Shown here piece by piece: positions 26,165 to 35,587 of a stretch of DNA of 64,000 nt (the stretch's first letter is position 1; every line of letters begins with the position of its first letter). The notes under the pieces were generated by a model. That model was not told the origin of the DNA. It searched no databases and saw only the letters and a program-made list of their open reading frames with translations. The position numbers and the translations under genes were made by a program. Source of the DNA: Sphaerisporangium siamense (lineage in GTDB: Bacteria; Actinomycetota; Actinomycetes; Streptosporangiales; Streptosporangiaceae); contig NZ_JACHND010000001.1 in the NCBI RefSeq assembly GCF_014205275.1, forward strand, positions 2,790,001 to 2,854,000. The letters are read 5' to 3'.

Positions 26165-29100
26165 GTGAACATCCCCGATATCGACTTCACGCGGATTCGG
26201 TCACTCGGCCCTGGAGGGCAACGCGACGGGTACGAGCAGTTCATCTGCCAACAGGTGGCACAGGAGCCACCCACGGCCGACGCCCAGTTCGTCCCACTGC
26301 ATGGAGCCGGCGGCGACGGCGGCGTCGAGTGCTACTGGACGCTGCCCGACGGCACCGAGCACGGGTGGCAGGTCAAGTACTGGACCAGCCACACCGACGT
26401 CGACAAGGCTCAGCTCGACAGGTCCGTCAAGGCCGCACTGGACCAGCATCCGAACCTGACCAAGTACGCGATTGCTATCCCTGCTGACCCGACCGGTTCC
26501 ACCGGAGGCCGCGGCAAGTCGCTCCTGGAGAAGATCACCGACCCGGGAGGCTGGCTCGAGAACTGGAAATCCGCGGCCACCGCCCGCGGCATGACAGTGG
26601 AGTTTGAGTTCGAGTGGGCGACGAACATCGTCACCCGTCTCGAACGCCTTGACACCACCGGCATCCAGCGCCGGTACTGGTTCGACGCCGACGTCCTCGC
26701 CGCCCAGTGGTGGGAAGATCGGCTGCAGGAAGCGGTTGACGCCGCCCGACCCCGGTACATGCCCGAGTTGAACGTTGAGGTGCCCGCCGCCAGGTCCATC
26801 GCAGCGCTCTGCTCCGACGACGAGTGGTGGGCGGTCGTCAGCGACCAGATAGATGAGGTCAACGACTCCGCCAGCCGCGTGCGCAGCGCCGAGGACGAAG
26901 TACTCGCCGCAGACCTGAGCACAGCCCTCGACGCCACCACCAAGGTCACTGACGCGCTGGCCGCCTGGCACACCTCGCACACGACCACGGGACTCGACGA
27001 TCTCGCTCAAGCGCTCGCCGAGGCCTCGAAAATCGTCAGCGATCAAGAAGCTGTCGAAGTAGCAGCGATGAACGCCAAGTACCCCAACGAGAACTGGGAC
27101 ACCCAGAGCTGGCGGCAGTTCCAGGCCGGGTACCAGGTGTCGTTCCCCGCGCGGGCCGTCGACGCCCTGCGCGAACTCGGCGAAAAGCTCGCTGACGCCA
27201 CGGGACTCCTCATCAGCCCGGTCGGTCGGCTCGCGGCCGGCCAGATCGCACTCATGACTGGTGCCGCCGGCATCGGGAAGACCTACCTCGCCATCGATGC
27301 GGTCGTCCGACGGCTCGGCCAGGGCCGCCCCAGCGTCATGATGCACGGTCGCTGGTTCACCGACCGCGACCCGCTGACCCACCTGCGCGACGTGCTCAAG
27401 ATGCCCTCCGACCTCACCGGCGAGGAAGCCATCGCGCTCCTCGACGAGAGCGCCCGCGTCGCAGGGGTCCCGACCCTCCTCGTCATCGATGCGCTCAACG
27501 ACACCCGCCCACGGTCCACGTGGCGCGACAACCTCGAACGGCTCATCACTGCCGTCGGCCGGTACCCGAACGTCCGGCTCCTCCTCATCGCCCGCACACA
27601 CTATGTCGGCCAAGTCCTCCCACCCGGGCTCACCCTGCTGCGGTTCGAGCACACCGGGTTTGAAGGGGTTGAGTTCGAAGCGGTCAGCGAGTACGCGGCG
27701 TTCTACGGCCTCGAACCGCCGACGTCGCCGCCCATCCACGGAGAGTTCGACAACCCGCTGTACCTGCGTCTGGTCTGCGAAGCGCTCAAGAACAACGCCC
27801 GGCTGTCTCTCGATCGGGCCACCATGGGCCTCGATGAGCTGACCCGGATGGTCCTCGACAATGCGAACAATGTCGTCAGCGACCGGATCGACGCCTCACC
27901 GTCCGACCGCCTCGTTCACCAGGCCATGCACGCCCTCGCCGCCGCCATCGCCGATGGCGGCGGCGACCCGTTGCTGACTCGTGCCCAGGCTCAAGCCCTG
28001 CTGGCACCGATCTGGTCCGACCGGAGCGCCGAGAAGTCACTCCTCGACGCGCTCATCGCCCAAGGGCTCGTCGAAGAGGACGTCATCCCCGACGGCAGCC
28101 CCTACGGCGCAGACATCATCACCATCACGTTCGAACGCATCGGACACCACCTCATCATCTCCGACGCCCTCTCCAACGTCACCGACGCCGCCGGCATCAC
28201 GGCCGAGCTCGGCGGCCATCTCGGCACGGTCATCGGCCTCGACAGCACGATCGACCTCGGCCTTCTCGAAGCAACGTCCGTCGTGGTCGCGGAACGGTTC
28301 GGGCTCGAACTCACCGAGTTCCGCACTGAAATCGGTGACGACGATGCCATCGCCGCAGCCGTCGTGGCCGGAATCGGCTGGCGCAGCAACAGCTCAATCG
28401 CCGACGCCACCCGCGACGTCGTCGTTGATGCGCTTCGCCGGGCCGATGTGTGCTCCGACGCGTTGACGATGCTGTTCCGTCTCGCCGCCCGCCCCGACCA
28501 CCCCCTGAACGCCGACTGGCTCCATGAGTTCCTCGCCGCCCTGAACATGGGTGCCCGCGACTCGTTTCTGCCCGGCTGGTTCCACATCACCCACGACACC
28601 AGCGGAGCAGTCGACCGGCTCACCCGATGGGCCAGGGACAAGCCGCTGCACCAGGTCGGTGAACAAACCGCCCGCCTGTGGGTGACGGCGCTCCTATGGG
28701 CCACCAGCGCCAGCGACCGGCGCGTCCGTGAACCGGCAACCATCGCCGCCGTCCGCCTCCTGACCCGCCACCCGGGCCAGGCGGCCGGGCTGCTGGACCG
28801 GTTCACCGTGGTCGACGACGAGTGGGTCGTCGAACGAGCCTGCGAGGCCGCGTACGCGGCCCTCCTTGCCAACGGCACTCAAGACGACTGGGCTGCCGCG
28901 GCGGAGGTGGTGTGGAAGAACATCTTCTCCGTGCCGTCGGCCGTCACCCCGAACGCCGCAGTGCGTGATGCCGCCCGCAGCATCCTCGAAGCCGCCAACA
29001 ATCGCGGAACTCTCCCCGCTGGCGTCACCGTCGACCAGTTCCGGCCGCCCTACACCAGCGACTGGCCCCTCACCTGGCCCACCGACACAGACATCGCCGC

Positions 29101-30340
29101 GTACGACACCAGCAGCTACCCGAAGCTGGTCCACTCGGCTACCGGCGACGACTTCTTCATCTACCAGCTCAGCCCCGAAGTACGAGACCGCCCCGGTATC
29201 GACCTCCCCTCCGCGGCGCGATGGGTCGTCACCGAAGTCATCCGCCTTGGGTACCAGCCCGAACTCCACGCGTCCTTCGACGGGTACGTCGTCGGCAAGT
29301 TCGGCATTTTCCGGTCCAAGCCAGCATGGATCGAGCGCATCGGCAAGAAGTACCAGTGGATAGCCCTCAACCGCCTCATCGGCATTGTCTCCGACCACGC
29401 CCCCAAGATCCCCGACAGATGGGACCCGCCGGCGCCCGCCGTCCCTGGCCCGCACACCGACATCTCCCGGCAGGTCGACCCGACGATCGTCGAGTTCGCA
29501 CCCACCGACCAGACCCCCCGTCCATGGGTACCCGCCTACGACTGGGCGCCCACCGTCGCGAAGGCCGACGCTGAGTGGATAGCCGACGACACCGACCTTC
29601 CAGACATTGCAGTCCACGAAGCCGTCTTCGAAGGCCGCCCCCACATCGTCCTGTCTGGCGCCTACGACTGGAACAACGGTTCCGACACCACAAAGCGCGC
29701 CCGGGGCATTTGGACCCACATCTATACCCATCTGGTCGCGACCTATGACCTTGCTACCGCCATCAGCGAACTCGAAGGGCGCGATCTTCTCGGCGAGTCC
29801 ATCGCCAACAACCCCGAGATGCACCACGGGTACGTCGGCGAATTCCCCTACGGCCACCACCACGGAGAGGTCCTCCACGTGATGCGCCATGAATGGATCG
29901 AGCCACTCACTGTCCCCACTCAGCCCGCCGCCTGGCGCCTCCTCGGCGAGTACGAGTACGCCCCCGGGGACCAGAACACCATCTCTCTCTACATGCCCGC
30001 CCCCGAGTTCTTCGGGCCTGCCCCCGGCAAGCTCCACTGGAACGGGCGCAACGGCTGGACCGACGACACGGGCCAGCTCGTCGCGACCGTTCGTCACGCG
30101 GTCAACGTTGGCCAGAACGAACTCCTCGTCGACGCAGAGTGGCTCGAACGGTGGCTCACCACCGAGCAGAAGTCGCTCGTCTGGGTCGAGAACACCGGCA
30201 AGGACGTATACAGAGGCTTCGGCGGTGGAGGCAGCCACCCGGGGAGACTTACCCGCTCCCAGGTGAGGTCCTGGACCCCGGGCGGAAGTATGCAGACCGC
30301 CGCACCCGGCTGGTACCGGGTCGCTGCCAGCACCCCCTGA
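26165..30340 (+). CDS. Nuclease-STAND ATPase, Avs-like phage sensor
   Basis: The 1391-aa protein has three parts. An N-terminal PD-(D/E)XK-like nuclease has GAGGDGGVE near residues 48-55 and WQVKYW at 68-73. A STAND P-loop ATPase has GAAGIGKT at 366-373 and the Walker B LLVIDALND at 438-446. A long helical C-terminal half ends in an unrecognised beta-rich region (YDWNNGSD, YEYAPGD). This order, length and Walker B form fit AVAST/Avs proteins, which bind a phage protein, oligomerise and activate the nuclease (family knowledge). GTG 26165 follows GAAGGG by 7 nt. It works as a single-gene system; the phage target cannot be read here. Confidence 0.78.
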   Translation: MNIPDIDFTRIRSLGPGGQRDGYEQFICQQVAQEPPTADAQFVPLHGAGGDGGVECYWTLPDGTEHGWQVKYWTSHTDVDKAQLDRSVKAALDQHPNLTKYAIAIPADPTGSTGGRGKSLLEKITDPGGWLENWKSAATARGMTVEFEFEWATNIVTRLERLDTTGIQRRYWFDADVLAAQWWEDRLQEAVDAARPRYMPELNVEVPAARSIAALCSDDEWWAVVSDQIDEVNDSASRVRSAEDEVLAADLSTALDATTKVTDALAAWHTSHTTTGLDDLAQALAEASKIVSDQEAVEVAAMNAKYPNENWDTQSWRQFQAGYQVSFPARAVDALRELGEKLADATGLLISPVGRLAAGQIALMTGAAGIGKTYLAIDAVVRRLGQGRPSVMMHGRWFTDRDPLTHLRDVLKMPSDLTGEEAIALLDESARVAGVPTLLVIDALNDTRPRSTWRDNLERLITAVGRYPNVRLLLIARTHYVGQVLPPGLTLLRFEHTGFEGVEFEAVSEYAAFYGLEPPTSPPIHGEFDNPLYLRLVCEALKNNARLSLDRATMGLDELTRMVLDNANNVVSDRIDASPSDRLVHQAMHALAAAIADGGGDPLLTRAQAQALLAPIWSDRSAEKSLLDALIAQGLVEEDVIPDGSPYGADIITITFERIGHHLIISDALSNVTDAAGITAELGGHLGTVIGLDSTIDLGLLEATSVVVAERFGLELTEFRTEIGDDDAIAAAVVAGIGWRSNSSIADATRDVVVDALRRADVCSDALTMLFRLAARPDHPLNADWLHEFLAALNMGARDSFLPGWFHITHDTSGAVDRLTRWARDKPLHQVGEQTARLWVTALLWATSASDRRVREPATIAAVRLLTRHPGQAAGLLDRFTVVDDEWVVERACEAAYAALLANGTQDDWAAAAEVVWKNIFSVPSAVTPNAAVRDAARSILEAANNRGTLPAGVTVDQFRPPYTSDWPLTWPTDTDIAAYDTSSYPKLVHSATGDDFFIYQLSPEVRDRPGIDLPSAARWVVTEVIRLGYQPELHASFDGYVVGKFGIFRSKPAWIERIGKKYQWIALNRLIGIVSDHAPKIPDRWDPPAPAVPGPHTDISRQVDPTIVEFAPTDQTPRPWVPAYDWAPTVAKADAEWIADDTDLPDIAVHEAVFEGRPHIVLSGAYDWNNGSDTTKRARGIWTHIYTHLVATYDLATAISELEGRDLLGESIANNPEMHHGYVGEFPYGHHHGEVLHVMRHEWIEPLTVPTQPAAWRLLGEYEYAPGDQNTISLYMPAPEFFGPAPGKLHWNGRNGWTDDTGQLVATVRHAVNVGQNELLVDAEWLERWLTTEQKSLVWVENTGKDVYRGFGGGGSHPGRLTRSQVRSWTPGGSMQTAAPGWYRVAASTP

Positions 30341-30412
30341 ACTGCGACCGGCGCGAACTCCCCAGAGACCGGTGGTCCCCTCTTTACTCTCGCTCTGCTG
30401 TCCACCGATGAC

Positions 30413-30429
30413 GTCAGGCGTTGCCTGAC
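30413..30429. terminator. Small hairpin after the STAND gene
   Basis: GTCAGGC and GCCTGAC form a perfect 7-bp stem with a 3-nt loop, 73 nt past the stop. There is no T-tract, so it is a weak terminator candidate. Confidence 0.4.
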
Positions 30430-30466
30430 CCTTGACGGCAACCCCGGTCAAGAAGGGGCAGGACAC

Positions 30467-30700
30467 ATGAGACACCTTCAAGATCGAATCTTGGTGTACA
30501 AGCGGTGCGGATGCGTCGATGCGATCACCGGCAAGCAACTCGGCCGGCGCTGAGTGCACCTGGACGAGGACGAACACGGCAGTTGGTACTTCGCCGTGCA
30601 GGTGCGCGGCCCGGCCGGACGTTGCCAGCGGGTCCTGCGTGATGGGTTCGCCACTGCTGAGCAGGCCCACCACGCAGGTTGCCGTCTATGTTGCGGCGTC
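30467..30700 (+). pseudogene. Broken integrase N-terminus (right remnant)
   Basis: From ATG 30467 the frame reads an integrase start (ILVYKRCGCVDAITGKQLG). It hits TGA at 30551 and continues in frame with HGSWYFAVQV, RVLRDGFATAEQA and so on. This matches the N-terminal arm of actinobacterial site-specific integrases. The catalytic domain is absent. A good AAGGGG precedes the ATG. With the shorter remnant at 17359 it brackets the defence genes. Confidence 0.7.
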
Positions 30701-30996
30701 TGTACTTGTATGGAACTGCTGCACAATTCGGACTCGATGAGGCAGCATCAGGTAGATGACGGGCGGGATGCACGGTGGCGAGACCGTCGGTTTCTGTGCT
30801 GTACCGGCAACTGGGCCATCATGATCGAGGACGCCTAGGCTCGGCCAAGGGGCTCTGGGACAGCAGCGAGTGTGAGCGTCAGCAACGTCGGAAGTCCGCT
30901 ACAGATCCTGGCTGCGGGTGGCTCCGATAATGTCGGTGATCCCTGATAGGTGTTGAGCGTTGTACCCGTCCGTCCTCTCCTACTCACGAACAGACA

Positions 30997-31854
30997 ATGA
31001 GCGATCGTCGAACGTCACCACATCCCGGTCCCGCCGCCATCGCCGAAGACCCTCATCTGAGGTCGCAGTTCATGCGGCAGCTTCTTACAGCGTCGGGCGG
31101 CCCAACCTCACCTGCCAACGGCAACACGGCACCTCGTGTGCTCGTCCAGTTCTGGAACGATGCATCGACTGTCCCCGGCGACGTGCAGGAATGCCTCGAC
31201 AGTTGGGCCCCGCTAGAGAACGCGGGGTTCGAGAGGCTGCTCTTCGATGACACCTCGGCTGGGCGGTTCATCCAGGAACACTTCGCTGAGCAGCACATGA
31301 GAGCGTTCGCCCGTTGCCATCATCCGGCGATGCGTGCTGACTACTTCAGGTTGTGCTTCATGCTGCGCGTCGGTGGCTTGTACGTCGATGCCGACGACGA
31401 GTGCCAAGGGGCGAGTGTCGAACCACTTGTTATCGACGGTGTGCTTCGCCTGCAGCCGCTCGTATACGACATTCCGTCCGACTCCATGGTCGCGGTAGAG
31501 CGTGCCCTCGATACGAGCGATACCGGAGAGCGCATCTTCTATGTCAACAACAACCCGATCATCACAGCGCCAGAACACCCGGTGATCGCCAAGTCTCTGG
31601 AACGCGCCACGGCGCTTTTGCTTGCCGCGGATGAGTCGGACCGTGACATCCAGGCTCTGACTGGGCCGGGCAATCTCACCGCGAGTTTGGTGGCTTACGC
31701 AGCGGAATTGCAGGCGCAGGGGAAGACGCCGACCTTCGAGCTAATGACCTGCTGGGACACGGTCGCTGTCAGCAAATGGCCCCTGAGCTATCGAGCCGAC
31801 GAGCGCAACTGGCGGCACTGGGTACGAGGCGAAGGCAAGGCGGCTCGTTCTTGA
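30997..31854 (+). CDS. Glycosyltransferase, GT32-like (DXD)
   Basis: The 285-aa product shows the pattern of capsular/Och1-type sugar transferases. RVLVQFWND lies near residue 47, HHPAMRADYFRLCFML at 108-123, and GGLYVDADDE at 126-135 contains the DXD metal motif. It transfers a sugar from a nucleotide sugar; donor and acceptor are unknown. Its TGA stop overlaps the TTG start of the following gene, so the two are coupled. No good ribosome site precedes the ATG. Confidence 0.8.
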   Translation: MSDRRTSPHPGPAAIAEDPHLRSQFMRQLLTASGGPTSPANGNTAPRVLVQFWNDASTVPGDVQECLDSWAPLENAGFERLLFDDTSAGRFIQEHFAEQHMRAFARCHHPAMRADYFRLCFMLRVGGLYVDADDECQGASVEPLVIDGVLRLQPLVYDIPSDSMVAVERALDTSDTGERIFYVNNNPIITAPEHPVIAKSLERATALLLAADESDRDIQALTGPGNLTASLVAYAAELQAQGKTPTFELMTCWDTVAVSKWPLSYRADERNWRHWVRGEGKAARS

Positions 31855-34001
31855 ACAAGCGCACGTTTGCAGATTTCCGGCAAAATCTCCTCCATTATGG
31901 GCGACTTCGACTTCGCTTGGCCGACTGGCATCGACGCGCAGCCGTGTTCTCGCGTGCTGGCGAGCCGGATGCGCTGCGCCGCATCTACGTCATCAATCTC
32001 GACAGACGCCCCGACCGCTGGCGACGCGTAAGAGGTGAGCTCGACCGCTTCCGAGACCGGCACGGGGAACGTTTATCGGCCGTCACCCGACGGTTCTCTG
32101 CGGTTGACGCACGATATACGCAGGCCACGCCCGACCCTGCAACATTGGTTCCGAGGTTCACCCTGGCTGACCAGCTCACCGTCGAACCGAACCCCTTACT
32201 TCGCATCGACGCCGCGACGCGTGCTCGCGAAATCATGATGACTCGGCAGGAAGTCGCTGTCGCGCTCTCCCACATCGAGGTGTGGAAGTTGATCGCCTCC
32301 GGTGACGTGCCCAGCGCACTGGTGCTCGAAGATGACATCTTCATGGCCTACGGCTTCGCCCGCGGTCTCGACGCGACCTGGTCATCGCTGGACCGCTCGG
32401 CTTCGGGCGAGCCGGACTTCGATCTGTTGTACCTGGCTTTCGAAGAAGTCGGCAACGTCGATCCTGTCCGGAACGGAGCCAGCACGCGAAGGCTTCAAGA
32501 GCCGGGCATCTGGGAGGCTTCGGGCTATGTGCTCAGCCGCGCGGGCGCGCAGAAGCTCCTTGACCACCTGCCGGTGTACGGCCCCGTAGACCTCTGGCTG
32601 AACATGCAGTTCAGCCACATGCGCGCCTACACCGCTGCGCGTCCGCTCATCGCGCAGCGCATCGACGAGCCGTCGAGCAACTCCTATTCCATACTGCCGA
32701 TACTTTCCCAGGTCGGAGTGATCACGCGCGAGAAGCCGCTCGTGCCAGCGACCAAGCACCTTCCCGGGCCTGTGGTGGCAGTCGGGTCCCCCGGTTCTGG
32801 TTTGACCGCGCTCGCCACAGCACTCTCCATGCTGGGTTACACCTGCTGCAGTGACCTTGATGGCTTGCCCGCAGCAGAGGAACAGGCCCTCCTGCGCGGC
32901 GGTCGGAGACGGCTGTTCAACGCCTACGTCAACATTGGCTCCCTCTCCCCAGAAGCGCTCCATCAGATCGTTGGAGCAAACCCGAGCGCACGGATCATCG
33001 TCACGTCAACCGACCTGACATTACCCAGAAAGGTGGGTGACCGAGCTCTCCTGTTCACGCACGAGGCGAAGGACCGCTGGGCCTTGCTCAGCGATTTCCT
33101 CGGCGTCGACTATCCGTCGTTTCCATATCCAACCGACGTCGATCTCGGGATGCGCATCCGCAGACCCAGGGCTCTTCTGCAGAGCGCTAGGAATGCGATG
33201 GATCTGAAACATGACACCAGCCCGTGGATCGCAACACCGGGACGTATCGAGTGGGACGGCATCACCATCAGCGCAGAGCCGCCCCGGCACACACTCACCG
33301 CCCATGTCGACTGGACGTCTGGGGGCAAGCTCAACGACGAAGTCTGGAAGCTCCGCGACGACACTTTCCCCAGCAATATGGCCCTGTTCACGCCGGCCAA
33401 CGTTAGTCAGCACGGCGCCCACGCACGACTAACACTGCGCCCGGAGCAAACACCGGTTCGTGAGCTCACCTCAGGCGCGATCGCGAGCCGCGCCGTGTAT
33501 CGCTACGGCAAGTTTTCGGCTGAGCTCCGCCCGCCGGGCGTTACGGGAGTCGTGACGGGCATGTTCCTCCACCGGAACGGACCCCGACAAGAAATCGACA
33601 TTGAGTTCCTCGGCAAGGACACCACCAAGATGCTTGTCAACGTCTTCTATAATCCCGGTCCCGAGGGTACAAAACTCGAATACGGCTACCGTGGCACGCC
33701 GACCCTTATTGACCTGGGCTTCGACGCCGCCCACGATTTCCATACCTACGGAATCGACTGGCAGCCAGGCGCTATCCGCTGGCTTGTCGATGGTTCAGTC
33801 GTTCACGAGCGCGTGGCATGGGACCCCACGCCAATACCAAATCAGTCATTGCAGTTCAATATCAACCTATGGCACTCGCGCTCCAAAGAGTTCGCCGGCG
33901 ACCTAGCCACGGACCGGCTTCCCACGTCAGCGCACATCCGGTCAGTCGCGATCCACGAAAATGTCACGAAGGGTGATCAGTCGGATCGGCGCCCCTTTTA
34001 G
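31851..34001 (+). CDS. Three-part fusion: GT25 glycosyltransferase, P-loop segment, GH16 glycosidase
   Basis: The 716-aa product has three parts. Residues about 42-290 are a GT25-type (LPS/collagen) glycosyltransferase, with IYVINLDRRPDRW and ALVLEDDIFM. Residues about 300-450 resemble a sulfotransferase-like P-loop fold (VVAVGSPGSGLTALATALS). Residues about 465-705 form a GH16 beta-glucanase-like domain with the catalytic motif EIDIEF at 581-586 and HTYGIDWQPG. No signal peptide is seen, which is odd for a glycanase. TTG 31851 is chosen because it overlaps the previous stop, with GAAGGCAAGG upstream. It may build and trim one surface glycan. Confidence 0.75.
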   Translation: MNKRTFADFRQNLLHYGRLRLRLADWHRRAAVFSRAGEPDALRRIYVINLDRRPDRWRRVRGELDRFRDRHGERLSAVTRRFSAVDARYTQATPDPATLVPRFTLADQLTVEPNPLLRIDAATRAREIMMTRQEVAVALSHIEVWKLIASGDVPSALVLEDDIFMAYGFARGLDATWSSLDRSASGEPDFDLLYLAFEEVGNVDPVRNGASTRRLQEPGIWEASGYVLSRAGAQKLLDHLPVYGPVDLWLNMQFSHMRAYTAARPLIAQRIDEPSSNSYSILPILSQVGVITREKPLVPATKHLPGPVVAVGSPGSGLTALATALSMLGYTCCSDLDGLPAAEEQALLRGGRRRLFNAYVNIGSLSPEALHQIVGANPSARIIVTSTDLTLPRKVGDRALLFTHEAKDRWALLSDFLGVDYPSFPYPTDVDLGMRIRRPRALLQSARNAMDLKHDTSPWIATPGRIEWDGITISAEPPRHTLTAHVDWTSGGKLNDEVWKLRDDTFPSNMALFTPANVSQHGAHARLTLRPEQTPVRELTSGAIASRAVYRYGKFSAELRPPGVTGVVTGMFLHRNGPRQEIDIEFLGKDTTKMLVNVFYNPGPEGTKLEYGYRGTPTLIDLGFDAAHDFHTYGIDWQPGAIRWLVDGSVVHERVAWDPTPIPNQSLQFNINLWHSRSKEFAGDLATDRLPTSAHIRSVAIHENVTKGDQSDRRPF

Positions 34002-34098
34002 TTAACGCGCATCGCCCACCAGCACATCGTCGGCGTCGACGTACAGGCCGCCCTCCGCAAGCGCACATGGGCAGGTGGCCGCCAGGTCTGACAGGTCT
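34002..34098 (-). pseudogene. Glycosyltransferase fragment
   Basis: The minus strand reads EGGLYVDADDVLVGDAR and then stop, the DXD core of a GT32-like enzyme similar to the gene at 30997. No start or remaining domain is present. Confidence 0.5.
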
Positions 34099-34578
34099 TG
34101 ATCAACTTTTGGTCGTCACCTCACGCTCGTCGCATCGGTCAAGGTAAGGTCCACCTTGTTGCGGCCAGGCGGCCGGGCCATGTCGGTGGCGTGCGGCGGC
34201 GTCGTGCTCGGTGGTGATCGATCATCAGCGTGCCTCACGGCCTGCACGGCCGCCGGAGAGCTCGTAATCTTTCTGCCTCACCTCCGGTTACCGTGGGCGC
34301 CCGGCATGCCGGTTGGGGTTCGTCTGCCAGGCGTCGATTCGTGATGTCCTGCCGCTTCATGTCGCTGTACGTGACGTTGTGATCGCATTACCGTCGTTTC
34401 ACGCGGGTGCAGGGGACGAGCGCGGGTGGAGCGATGGCGCGGATCCTAGCGGGTGCGCGGGGTGAGCAAGCAGTTGTTGGCGGGAGCAGTCGCTGCTGAA
34501 GGAGTAGCGACCTGCGCTGCAGCCGATGCCCGGCTTCTTGCGCGATCCCAGGGCGTACCGGGGCGCCGGGAGCCGATG
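34099..34578. other. Region without a recognised gene
   Basis: About 480 bp precede the ParB-like gene. Short frames exist but none has coding character or a ribosome site. The ParB-like frame is open for 42 codons before its likely start. Confidence 0.4.
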
Positions 34579-35436
34579 ATGAAGGCCGATGACACCCCAC
34601 GCGGAGGGCTGATGACCAAGCAGCGGATCCCGATCGACTACCAACTGCCCGAGCATCGCGTGATCTTGGACGGCGGCGCAGCCGTGGCACGGCTGGAGCC
34701 GTGGGAGCATGCCAGCCATCCCGTCGACCAGGTCCGAACCAAACACCTAGCAGCGACACTCCAGCAGGCCGCTCTCGGCGTGCTCGTGGTGTCGCAGCGG
34801 GCCGACGGCAGCCGCAGGGTGCTGGACGGCATCCACCGCCTCGCCGCGTGCAAACTGCGAGGAGCCCGCACGGTTCCCGCGGAGATCCACCATGGATTGA
34901 ACGAGCGCGCAGAAGCCGCGTTGTACCTGCTCAAACATCGTGAGGCACGCCGGTTGTCGGGGCCGCAGGAATACCGCGCTGGCGTTGCGGCGGGCCTGCG
35001 CCCCTACACAGAGACCGCCCGGGTCCTGCAGGCGAGGAACCTTCAGGTGGGAGAGCCAGCGGACGACCGGCTCAGCGCTATCACCAGCCTTCTGCGCATC
35101 ACTCATGACCATGGTCCCGGCGTCTTGGACCAGGCTCTCGGCGTCGCCGAGCGCGCGTGGGGCCGGGAGGCCGACACATGGGACTACACCCTCATCGGCG
35201 GGCTGGCCACCTTCCTCGCCCATCATCCTGAGGCGGTCGAGCTTAGCCATCTGAGCCGGCTCCTCAGCCGGCGAGGGAATGCGAGCCGATGGCGATCGGA
35301 GGTTGTGGTGATGAGTTCACGAGCAGGCTTCAACTCGGACTTCGGTTTCTCCCGGGAAACAATGGCCTACCAGCTGATCGTCAGTATCTGTAACCAGGGC
35401 CGCAGAGCCCGGAACCGCATCGAGCCCGTCGCCTGA
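34579..35436 (+). CDS. ParB-like nuclease-domain protein
   Basis: The product, about 285 aa, has an N-terminal ParB/Srx-type domain. A segment with RTKHLAATLQQAALGVLVVS is followed by the characteristic RRVLDGIHRLAACKLRG at about residues 72-88. The later part is helical, with a possible helix-turn-helix near FGFSRETMAYQL. Members act in partitioning or as DNA-binding regulators of the StrR kind (family knowledge). The second of two adjacent ATGs is chosen for spacing to GGGAG; ATG 34612 after GGAGGG is an alternative. No parA is nearby, so partitioning is unlikely. Confidence 0.6.
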   Translation: MKADDTPRGGLMTKQRIPIDYQLPEHRVILDGGAAVARLEPWEHASHPVDQVRTKHLAATLQQAALGVLVVSQRADGSRRVLDGIHRLAACKLRGARTVPAEIHHGLNERAEAALYLLKHREARRLSGPQEYRAGVAAGLRPYTETARVLQARNLQVGEPADDRLSAITSLLRITHDHGPGVLDQALGVAERAWGREADTWDYTLIGGLATFLAHHPEAVELSHLSRLLSRRGNASRWRSEVVVMSSRAGFNSDFGFSRETMAYQLIVSICNQGRRARNRIEPVA

Positions 35437-35581
35437 ACACCGCGCAGTGAGGCGGCACGGCAGCCAAGTGCTGGTGGTGCCAGGCAAGGCCCATGTTCCA
35501 GCCGTACGGCACATCCGAACTCCAAACCAATGGCCGCCACCTTCGGCAGTTCTCAAGGCGCTGCCACGCTCGGCTCCTTCC

Positions 35582-35587
35582 TCTAGC
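35582..35587. repeat. Target-site duplication, left copy
   Basis: TCTAGC directly precedes the IS481-type element and recurs exactly at 36698-36703. Confidence 0.85.

Noticed and set aside
34579..35436. Plasmid partition locus
   Set aside because: No parA, parS-like repeats or replication gene is seen beside the ParB-like gene.
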